Below are positions 1 to 8,100 of a DNA stretch of 62,752 bases, piece by piece. The DNA comes from Serinicoccus sediminis (lineage in GTDB: Bacteria; Actinomycetota; Actinomycetes; Actinomycetales; Dermatophilaceae), in assembly GCF_004153545.1 (NCBI RefSeq), contig NZ_SDVA01000016.1:1-62752 (forward strand), read 5' to 3'. A program made the position numbers and the translations under genes. Each line of letters starts with the position of its first letter. Within the stretch, counting starts at the first letter, position 1. The notes under the pieces were generated by a model, which was given only the letters and a program-made list of their open reading frames with translations, made no database searches and was not told where the DNA came from.

Positions 1-457
<457 letters not shown>

Positions 458-478
458 TCAGGGGTCGAGTACAGGGGG

Positions 479-505
479 GAGGCCGCAGGACTCGCCCGCG
501 GCCTC
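479..505 (-). promoter_or_regulatory. Hairpin in the 5' leader of rpf
   Basis: GAGGCCGC (479-486) and GCGGCCTC (498-505) are perfect 8-bp arms around an 11-nt loop, about 30 nt upstream of the rpf start codon. Several actinobacterial rpf genes have structured regulatory leaders, but I do not see the conserved boxes of the c-di-AMP (ydaO) riboswitch, so only a generic leader hairpin is claimed. Confidence 0.35.
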
Positions 506-607
506 CATCCACCGTGACGGGACAACCTGGACGTCGCAACCTGGCCACGGTCAGACTCCGGTCAGGAACGCGCGCCGCGGCGCGCTGAGCAGCGCCGACG
601 CCTCACG

Positions 608-625
608 ACGTGAGACTGCTCACGT
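608..625 (-). terminator. Short hairpin at the end of the S51-DinB gene
   Basis: ACGTGAG and CTCACGT form a perfect 7-bp stem with a 4-nt loop. It includes the TGA stop (622-620) of the upstream minus-strand gene and lies about 160 nt before rpf. No U-tract follows, as is common in high-GC actinomycetes, so it is a weak terminator call. Confidence 0.4.
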
Positions 626-2059
626 CCCCTGCTCCAGGACGTCCAGGTCGCGCACGGCGTAGCGCAGGTGCTCCCACTCCTCCTCCAGGATGGTGCGCAG
701 GCAGGAGAGCGTCGACTCGGTGCAGGCCGGTGCCCACGGGTTGTGCCGTGGCACCTCGAGGTCGTCCGCGGTGACGGAGGCGAGGTGCTCGCGGACCATG
801 GCCACCCGCTCGGCCCGGACCTGCAGCACCCGCTCCCAGCTCGGGTCGTCCTCGTGGAAGACCGAGGGGTCGTGGCCGTCGAGGGCGTACTCGGCGTTGG
901 GCTGGCCCACGGGGTGGTAGGGGTCGGGCAGGTCGAGGACGGCCCGGCCCAGCCAGGTGTCGGTCGCCATGACGAGGTGCCGCAGCGTCTGCGCGAAGCT
1001 CCACTCCCCGGCGACGGAGGCGTCGACCGTGCCCGGCGGCATACCCTCGGCGCGCTGCACCGCACCGGCCCAGGTCGTCTCCAGCGCGGCCCAGGCCTCC
1101 CGCAGCCCCTCGGGGTCGTCGGCCCGGCGCAGCGCCCGTCCGGGGAAGCGTCGGTCGAGCTCGGCGTCGACGAGCGGCGCGACGTCCACCCCGTTGACGA
1201 GCAGCGTGCCGTCCCCCTCCAGCAGCCACGGGGCGTCGATCTCGGCACCGTCGACGTCGACGGACCGCAGGACCGCACCGGACAGCGAGCAGCCGACGAA
1301 ACGGGCACCGGACAGGTCCTCGCCGCGGAACTCGCGCGGGGCGGGTGGCTGCTCGCCCTCAGCCTCCGGTCCGTCGTGAGACGGTGGTGGCTCCAAGGTC
1401 GCGCGGTCCGCGGCGGGCAGGTGCCGCCAGACCCCTTCGGAGACGACGGTCACCTCGCCGTCGACCACCTGGATCGCGGTCTGGTCGTCCACGGCGTAGG
1501 CCGCCACCCCCAGCGGCTCGACCCACCGGTCGGCGCCCTCCATGGGGTTCATCCCGACGTGCGGGTAGATCGAGAAGTCGACGACGCCGAGTGTCTCGTC
1601 GGTCCAGCCCTCCGGCCGCCAGGTGACGAAGGGCTCGCCGATCCGCGGGGTCAGCACCATGCTGCCGGCGCTCAGGCCGACCCACACGGTGTCGGTGAGG
1701 GCGGGCAGCAGGTCGGCCAGCCCGGACGCGCGCATCCAGTGGGCGAGGTAGGCCGCGTCCCCGCCGTCCACCAGCAGCGCGTCCGCCTGCTCGACCCAGG
1801 GCACCCAACGCTCTCGGGGCAGGCTGGGCAGCGCGGTGAGCTCGAGGACGCCCAGCGAGGCCCACCCCAGGCCGCACATCGCGCCGGACTCACCGGTGAG
1901 GAAGCGCCAGGCGTTCCCGGGGTCGCACATGGTGTGGCCGTAGGTCGCCGTCGGGACGGCCAGCGCCGTCGACGCCGCGACGGGCTTGCCGAGGAGGGAG
2001 ACGAGGGCCCTCTCGATGCTGGGGTTGGTGACCCCGCCCGAGGTGAGCAAGAGCTTCAT
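620..2059 (-). CDS. Fusion of S51 (peptidase E-like), pentapeptide repeat and DinB-like domains
   Basis: A 479-residue protein with three parts. Residues 1-225 match peptidase S51/dipeptidase E: GGDAAYL near 99-105, nucleophile motif GLSAG (S130) and YPHVGMN (H167). A Pro/Glu-rich linker (223-241) leads to a short pentapeptide-like stretch at 244-274 (FRGEDLSGARFVGC). Residues about 310-479 resemble the DinB/YfiT four-helix fold, with RHLVMATDTWL (H361) and EEWEHLRYAVRD as likely metal-site histidines. DinB-like proteins are often thiol-dependent S-transferases (mycothiol in actinobacteria). Pentapeptide-DinB proteins are known in actinobacteria; fusion to a serine peptidase is unusual. The start is ATG 2059, with GAAGGGA upstream, divergent from the next gene. 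The domain calls are firm; the combined role is unknown. Confidence 0.85.
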   Translation of the reverse strand: MKLLLTSGGVTNPSIERALVSLLGKPVAASTALAVPTATYGHTMCDPGNAWRFLTGESGAMCGLGWASLGVLELTALPSLPRERWVPWVEQADALLVDGGDAAYLAHWMRASGLADLLPALTDTVWVGLSAGSMVLTPRIGEPFVTWRPEGWTDETLGVVDFSIYPHVGMNPMEGADRWVEPLGVAAYAVDDQTAIQVVDGEVTVVSEGVWRHLPAADRATLEPPPSHDGPEAEGEQPPAPREFRGEDLSGARFVGCSLSGAVLRSVDVDGAEIDAPWLLEGDGTLLVNGVDVAPLVDAELDRRFPGRALRRADDPEGLREAWAALETTWAGAVQRAEGMPPGTVDASVAGEWSFAQTLRHLVMATDTWLGRAVLDLPDPYHPVGQPNAEYALDGHDPSVFHEDDPSWERVLQVRAERVAMVREHLASVTADDLEVPRHNPWAPACTESTLSCLRTILEEEWEHLRYAVRDLDVLEQGT

Positions 2060-2183
2060 ACCGGTCCCTTCGCCGTCGCGGTCGCCGTAGGAGGCCGTCG
2101 GTCCGACCGACGGCGCGGGTCGGCATGAGGAAGAGTAGACCCGTCCGCGACAGCCGCGCAGCGGCGCAAGGAGGCGAGGACGC

Positions 2184-3116
2184 ATGATGCTGCAGGAGAC
2201 GGCCACCCTGGCCAACGGGGTCACCATCCCCCGGCTGGGGCTCGGGACCTGGTTCATCGACGACAAGGACGTCGTCCCGGCCGTCCGCGAGGCGCTACGC
2301 CTGGGCTACCGGCACGTGGACACGGCCCCGGCCTACCGCAACGAGCGGGGCGTGGGCCGGGCGGTGCGCGACAGCGGGCTGCCGCGCGAGGAGGTCTTCG
2401 TCACGAGCAAGGTCGACGCCGGCGCGAAGACCCACGGCGCGGCCAGGGACGGCATCGACGCGTCGTTGCGCCAGACAGGGCTGGACCACCTCGACCTGGT
2501 CCTCGTCCACAGCCCGACGCCGTGGCGCGCGTTCGGCGGCACGGAGCGCTACCTCGAGGAGAACCAGGAGGTGTGGCGGGCGCTGGAGGAGGCGCTCGCC
2601 GCCGGCAAGGTGCGGGCCACCGGCCTGTCGAACTTCGAGGTCGCCGATGTCGACAACATCCTCGGGGGCTGCTCCGTCGCGCCCATGGTCAACCAGGTGC
2701 TCGCGCACATCGGCAACACCCCGCACGAGCTCATCCGGTCCTGCCAGGACCGCGGGATCCTCGTCGAGGCCTACTCCCCGGTCGCGCACGACGAGCTGCT
2801 CGGGAACCAGCAGGTCGCGCGGGTCGCGGAGCGGTATGCCGTGAGCGTCCCGCAGCTGTGCGTCCGCTACTGCCTGCAGCTCGGCCTGGTGCCCCTGCCC
2901 AAGAGCGCCGACCCGGACCACCTCCGGGAGAACGCGGAGGTCGACTTCACCATCAGCGACGAGGACATGGACCTGCTCCGTGGCGTCGAGCCGCTCACGG
3001 ACTACGGCGACCACCGGGCGCTGACCATCTACGGCGGCCACCGGGACGTGCGCTCCCTGCTGGCCCTGGCGCGGGGCGCGCTGCGCTCACGCCTGCGTCC
3101 CACCCGCGCCCGGTGA
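2184..3116 (+). CDS. Aldo/keto reductase
   Basis: A 310-residue NADPH-dependent oxidoreductase of the AKR superfamily (TIM barrel), probably reducing aldehydes or ketones to alcohols; substrate unknown. The catalytic tetrad is complete: D46 (HVDTAPAY), Y51, K76 (VTSKV) and H109 (LVHSP). The N-terminal strand LANGVTIPRLGLGTW is typical of the AKR5/2,5-diketogluconate reductase-like group. The start at ATG 2184 has a strong AAGGAGG (2168-2174); ATG 2187 is an alternative. The gene is divergent from the S51-DinB fusion with a 125-bp shared promoter region, and ends before a perfect palindrome that should terminate it. Confidence 0.92.
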   Translation: MMLQETATLANGVTIPRLGLGTWFIDDKDVVPAVREALRLGYRHVDTAPAYRNERGVGRAVRDSGLPREEVFVTSKVDAGAKTHGAARDGIDASLRQTGLDHLDLVLVHSPTPWRAFGGTERYLEENQEVWRALEEALAAGKVRATGLSNFEVADVDNILGGCSVAPMVNQVLAHIGNTPHELIRSCQDRGILVEAYSPVAHDELLGNQQVARVAERYAVSVPQLCVRYCLQLGLVPLPKSADPDHLRENAEVDFTISDEDMDLLRGVEPLTDYGDHRALTIYGGHRDVRSLLALARGALRSRLRPTRAR

Positions 3117-3189
3117 GGATGCCGGCCGGGGGTCGGGGCCTGGCCCGGGCCACCGCGCCGACGCCGTGTGCTGCCGACACGCCCGTCCG

Positions 3190-3227
3190 GAACGGCTCAG
3201 GTACGCACGTGCGTACCTGAGCCGTTC
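3190..3227. terminator. Perfect 38-bp palindrome between convergent genes
   Basis: Left arm 3190-3208 and right arm 3209-3227 are exact reverse complements (19 bp each, no unpaired spacer, centre CACGTG). It lies 73 nt after the aldo/keto reductase stop and 33 nt after the AAA ATPase stop, the expected place for a bidirectional terminator. The transcript would fold into a stem of about 17 bp with a 4-nt loop from either strand. A dimeric protein-binding site is the alternative. Confidence 0.75.
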
Positions 3228-3260
3228 TGCATCGGCGCGTCGGCGGCACCCGCCGGTCCC

Positions 3261-4469
3261 TCAGGTGTTCTCGCGCAGGTAGCGGCCGAAGTGCGGCACC
3301 GTGAAGGCGATCCGGCCCCGCTCACCGGAGTAGATGAGCCCCTTCTTGAGCAGCGCGTCGCGGGCCGGTGAGAGCGACTGCGGCTTGCGGCCGAGGTGGC
3401 CGGCGATGTCGGCCGTCGCGACCGACTCGATCTCGTCGACCTCCTGCCCCGACTCGGCCTGCTGGGCGGCGAGGTCGGCCATCGCCCGGAGGTACTCCCG
3501 CTCCCCCGGGGTGGCCCGCTCGTAGCGGCTGCCGAAGAAGCCGACCGCCAGCTCGGCCTCCGCCTCCGGCCCGGCGACCCGCACGTCCTCGGCGGTGATC
3601 GGCGACTCGGGGGCGAGGTCCCACACCTCCTTGCCGTAGGCCTGGAGGAAGTAGGGGTAGCCGCCGGTCGCGGCATACATCGCCGACAGCGCCTCCGGCG
3701 ACCACGTCGCGTCCTCGTCCTCCGCCGGCAGCTGGAGCGCCCGCTCGGCCTGCTCCCGCGAGAGCCGGTCGATCCGGGTGTAGCGGAAGAGCCGCTCCGA
3801 GTAGGACTTGCTCGCCGACAGGACCGCCGGCAGGTGGGGCAGCCCGGCCCCGACCACGATGACCGGGAGCGCCGACTGGCTCAGCTCGTGGCACGCGGCG
3901 CAGATCGCCGACACGTCGTCGGGCTGCAGGTCCTGCATCTCGTCGATGAAGACCGCCACCCCCTTGCCCACGTCGGCGGCGAGCCCGCCCACGTCGGACA
4001 GCAGCTCGACGAGGTCGATCTCGATGTCGCCGGAGTCGGCGCGGCCGGTGACCGCGGCCGCGTCGATGCCGGGGTTCCACCGGTCGCGCAGCTTGGCACC
4101 CGGCTGGTCCTTCTGCGCGAACGCCTTGATGACGCCGAGGACGTGGTCCACCTCCTCGCCCTGGGGGTGCCCGAGCTCGCGCACCGCCACGTGCAGCGCC
4201 GCCGCCATCGGTCGGCGCATCCCCTGCTCCGGACGCGCCTCGTACTTGCCCGTCCCCCACCGGGAGCGCACGGCCGCGCCGCGCAGCGCGTTGAGCAGCA
4301 CCGTCTTGCCGACGCCGCGCAGCCCGGTGAGGACCATGGAGCGTTCGGGGCGGCCGCGCTGGATGCGCTCAAGGACGACCCGGAAGCGGTCCAGCTGCTC
4401 GTCGCGGCCGGCGAGCTCGGGTGGGCGCTGGCCCGCGCCGGGGGCGTAAGGGTTACGGATGGGGTCCAC
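3261..4469 (-). CDS. AAA family ATPase with C-terminal winged-helix-like region
   Basis: A 402-residue STAND/Orc-like ATPase. Walker A is GLRGVGKT at 49-56 and Walker B is VAVFIDEMQD at 171-180. A sensor-like segment VIVVGAGLPHL follows, and after about residue 320 a winged-helix-like tail (IAGHLGRKPQSLSPARDALLKKGLI). Relatives in actinobacteria are annotated only as ATP-binding proteins; some act as nucleic-acid or chaperone-type switches. The start MDPIRNPYAPG (ATG 4469) is typical of the family. It lies just downstream of the WXG100 gene on the same strand but behind a strong terminator, so a functional link to type VII secretion is only positional. Confidence 0.85.
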   Translation of the reverse strand: MDPIRNPYAPGAGQRPPELAGRDEQLDRFRVVLERIQRGRPERSMVLTGLRGVGKTVLLNALRGAAVRSRWGTGKYEARPEQGMRRPMAAALHVAVRELGHPQGEEVDHVLGVIKAFAQKDQPGAKLRDRWNPGIDAAAVTGRADSGDIEIDLVELLSDVGGLAADVGKGVAVFIDEMQDLQPDDVSAICAACHELSQSALPVIVVGAGLPHLPAVLSASKSYSERLFRYTRIDRLSREQAERALQLPAEDEDATWSPEALSAMYAATGGYPYFLQAYGKEVWDLAPESPITAEDVRVAGPEAEAELAVGFFGSRYERATPGEREYLRAMADLAAQQAESGQEVDEIESVATADIAGHLGRKPQSLSPARDALLKKGLIYSGERGRIAFTVPHFGRYLRENT

Positions 4470-4567
4470 GATGGCACCGTATGCGGTTCTCTAGCGGATC
4501 CGTCAGAGACACGCAGACACGGCGATGGTCGAGGTGGGGCCCCGGCGCCCCGCGGCCGGACAGACGC

Positions 4568-4604
4568 CAGGGGCCGGGGTGCGCCGCGCGCACCCCGGCC
4601 CCTG
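4568..4604. terminator. Strong hairpin terminator after the WXG100 gene
   Basis: Arms 4568-4584 and 4588-4604 pair over 17 bp with a 3-nt loop. It begins 15 nt after the WXG100 stop codon. No T-run is present, but stem strength and position fit an actinobacterial intrinsic terminator that isolates the WXG100 gene from the ATPase gene downstream. Confidence 0.8.
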
Positions 4605-4618
4605 CCGGACGGACGACC

Positions 4619-4894
4619 TCAGATGCGGTCGGACTCCCCCGTGGCCGCAGCCAGGTTGTTGTGCTGGGTCTTGATGTCTTCCTTGGCCTCGTTGAGCGCG
4701 TCCATGAGCTTCGGCGTCAGCGTCGGCCGGAAGGTCTGCCAGGCGTCCTTGAACTTCTCCGAGTTGGCACCGGTCCACACGGTGCTGTTGAGCGACTTGT
4801 CGATGTCCTCGGACACCCGCTGGATGTCCAGCGCAGAGGTGTCGAGCGTCTTGTGCAGGTCCCGCAGCGTCGCGAGTTCGCCACCAACGGCCAT
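4619..4894 (-). CDS. WXG100-family protein (EsxA/ESAT-6-like)
   Basis: A 91-residue predicted helical-hairpin protein of the WXG100 family, the small dimeric substrates or components of type VII secretion. The signature W40-T-G42 sits at the turn between two amphipathic helices (about 8-36 and 44-82). No signal peptide is present, as expected. The C terminus lacks a clear YxxxD/E export signal; the nearest candidate is none after residue 80, so it may travel with a partner or belong to a system with another signal. The start is ATG 4894 (GAAGGGG upstream). A promoter-like sequence at 4972-5000 and a strong terminator suggest a monocistronic, highly expressed gene beside the FtsK/SpoIIIE ATPase. 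Confidence 0.92.
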   Translation of the reverse strand: MAVGGELATLRDLHKTLDTSALDIQRVSEDIDKSLNSTVWTGANSEKFKDAWQTFRPTLTPKLMDALNEAKEDIKTQHNNLAAATGESDRI

Positions 4895-4971
4895 GATGAG
4901 TCCCCTTCCGAGGGTCTGTAGAGATGGTCCCGACCGCATCCCCCACACCCTCGGCGGTGCGATCTCCGTCC

Positions 4972-5000
4972 ACCCTAGGCAGGCCCCGCTGCGGTGTCCA
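4972..5000 (-). promoter_or_regulatory. Sigma70-like promoter for the WXG100 gene
   Basis: On the minus strand TGGACA (5000-4995) and TAGGGT (4977-4972) are separated by exactly 17 nt, about 75 nt upstream of the WXG100 start codon. The match is good for an actinobacterial housekeeping promoter and it lies in the 243-bp gap between the ATPase stop and the WXG100 start. That gap holds no other feature I can support. Confidence 0.5.
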
Positions 5001-5137
5001 CCCCATCAAGGTCATGTTGCGGCCAGCACGGCGAGCTGGCAGGTGCCTGCCATTGCTGCTGGACCGGCCGCTCTGACCCGCCCCGCACCTGGCGTGACGC
5101 GGACGGCGACCCCCCTCCGTCCCTGCCGCGTCCGACC

Positions 5138-8100
5138 TCAGCCGGGCCAGACGACCTGCACCCGCTCCGCCTGCCCGGCCACCACGAGGTAGCCACCGCC
5201 CGGGGGCAGGGACTGGCCGTAGGCGGACCGGTTGAGCCGGGCCCCGACGAGGTCCGCGTCGGCGCTGGACTGCGGGTTGAGCAGGATCCCGGTGCCGGCC
5301 TTCTTGAGCACCGCCGAGGGGCCGCGGTAGTGGCTCTGCATGTCGGAGGCCGTGCCGGCACCGACGAGCATGCTGCTGGAGTCGCGCATCTGCTCGACGG
5401 CCTTCACGAGGGCGTCGGCCAGCCACCCGTCCGAGCCGACCAGCTCGGTGTCGTCGACGAGGACGACCACGGGGTCCTCGTCACCCACCAGGGCGGTCAG
5501 CTGCCCGGTGACCTCGCCCTGGTCGCTGCCGAGGTCCCACGGGCCGTGCACCCCGGGCGTGCCGGCGAGGTCGCGCAGCGGGCTCTTGCGCGGCGTGACG
5601 AGAGCGACCTGCGCACCGGCCCGCAGGGCCTCGTCGGCCAGCCGGCGCAGGACCGTCGAGCGCCCGCTGCGGCGAGGACCGGTGACCAGCACCGCCGGCC
5701 CGTGCTCGACGGGGTCGAGATGTCGCAGGCCGAGGGTGTCGCCCCCCACCGCGACGGCGAGCGCGGTCTCGGGCACGGCCAGCCCCTGCGCCTGCTCCTC
5801 CTCGCGCAGCTGCTGCGCCTCCTGCGCCGTGAACCGCACCGGCAGCAGGTCCACGTGGAAGGGTCGACGCGAGCGCGGCAGCTGGGCGAAGCGCTGGGTG
5901 GCGGCCCGGCCGAGGGCCTGGAGCGCCCGCACCTGGGCGGTGCCGGCCGGGTCGGCGTCCAGCAGCGCGAGCTGGGTCTCCCGCAGCCCCTCGGCACGGA
6001 AGCCACGGCCCTCCGGCATGTGCTCCGGGACCTTCCTGGCCGACATGCCGATGGTCGAGAAGTCGCTGGGGTCGGTCATCCGCAGCATGATGCGGTCGTC
6101 CAGCAGCGTGCCCATGCGGCCCATGACCACCGACCGGTCCCCGGTCACGACCACCCGCACGCCGACGGCGGCGCCCTCCTGCAGGATCTGCTGGACGGCG
6201 GTGACCAGCGTGCCTCCGTCGAGCGCGTCGTAGACGCCGAAGAAGCCCTCCCAGCGGTCGAGGAGGACGAGCACGTAGGGCAGCCGCTCCTCCTGGGGGA
6301 CGGCCGCCCGCTGCTCGGCGACGTCGGCGTAGCCGGCCTGCGCCAGCTGCTGCTGGCGTTCGCCGATGAGCCCCCGCAGCCGCCCGACGAGGCGCTCCAT
6401 GCGATCGGTCTGGTCCCGCAGGACGACCGCGCCGACGTGCGGGAGGGCCTGCAGCGGCAGCAGGGCGTTGTTGCCGCAGTCGATGCCGTAGACGTGCACG
6501 TCCTCCGGCGACAGGTCGCGGGCGACCGCCCCGGCGAGCAGCCGCAGGGCGCTCGACCGCCCGGTGCGGGCCGCCCCGACGATCGCGAGGTGGGACCCGG
6601 TGGCGAGGCTGTAGGCCGCGACGTCGCGGCGCTGCTCCGCGGGCAGGTCGACCACCCCCAGCGGGAGCCGCATCCGACCGGGTTCGGGCGCCGCGTCCGG
6701 GAACTGCTCGAGGAGCTGCTCGAGGGTCACCCGGTCGTCCAGCGCGGGCAGCCAGGGGCTGGAGGGTGCGTGCACCCCCGACTCCTCGCTCGCCTCCCGG
6801 CAGGCCTGCACGAGGGCGGCCAGGTCGGTCGGGACCGAGACGTCCTCCTCGGCGGCCTGCGCCCGCGGCGGCGCGACCCCGAGCTCGGCGAACGGCATAC
6901 CCCGCAGCTCCACCTGGGCCGCGCGCCCCTCCCCCCGCGGCCGACCGCCGACCCGGGAGGACTGGAAGGGGATGAGGCTGGAGTGGCCGAGCCGGGCGTA
7001 GGCACGGCCGGGGGTCGCCGCGGAGATCTCGGCGGCGTCGCGGGCCTCGACGACGTCCTGGGAGTCGCTGGCGTCGGTCACCCGCAGCGCGATGCGCAGG
7101 TTGGTGTTGGACTTGATCTCGGCGCTCACGACCCCCGCCGGCCGCTGCGTCGCCAGGATGAGGTGGACCCCCAGGGACCGTCCGCGCCGGGCGATGTCGA
7201 CAAGCCCGGTGACGAAGTCGGGCAGCTCGGCGACCAGGGCCGCGAACTCGTCGATGACGATGAGCAGCCGGGGCATCGGCTCGTCACCGGGCCCGCGGGT
7301 GGCGAGGTAGTCCTCGATGTCCTTGGCGTCGGCCGCTGCCAGCTGGTGCTCCCGACGGCGCAGCTCGGCCCCCAGCGACTCCAGCGCCCGTCCGGTGAGG
7401 TGGCCGTCCAGGTCGGTCACCATGCCGACGGTGTGGGGCAGCCGGTGGCAGTCCTTGAAGGCCGCGCCGCCCTTGTAGTCGACGAGGACGAAGGTCATCT
7501 CGTCGGGGCGGTTGTGCACCGCCAGCGAGGCGATGACGGTCTGCAGCAGCTCGGACTTGCCCGAGCCCGTGGTGCCGGCCACCAGGCCGTGCGGGCCGTC
7601 CGTGACGAGGTCGACGGCGAAGGCACCCTCGGTGCCCTCCCCGATGACGGCCCGGGTGGTCCGGCCGACCGACCCCCACCGCTCCTGCACGGCAGCGCCG
7701 GTGGGCGGGTCCAGCCGCAGCACGTCGAGCAGGCGGCTGGACGTCGGGATGGACGCCGCGGCGTCCTCGGCCGAGACGTCGCGCACCGGGGCCACGGCGC
7801 GGGCGACCCGCTCGCCCCAGGCGGGGTTGACCAGGTCGGGGCGCACCCCCTCGACGACCCACTGCTCGCTGACCGTGACCCGCATGAGCGGCTCGTCGGC
7901 CTGGACCACCGCCCGGCACTCCTCGGGCAGCAGCCGCTCGTCCTCGTCCAGGCACAGGAAGGTGATGCCCACCGACGGGCCGCGCTGCAGCAGCGTGACC
8001 ATGCCGGGCAGCAGGCGCAGCCGCCGAGAGCCGTCGAGCACGACGAGCAGCGGGGGAAACACCACACCCTTGCTCGAGAACGACCCGGAGTCGGCGACCT

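Noticed and set aside
668-2128. Long plus-strand open frame opposite the S51-DinB gene
   Set aside because: High-GC antisense frame: Arg/Gly/Pro-rich, no domain, no ribosome site, and the opposite strand has clear catalytic motifs. The same applies to long frames opposite the type VII ATPase, LysM-BTAD protein and nucleotidase genes.
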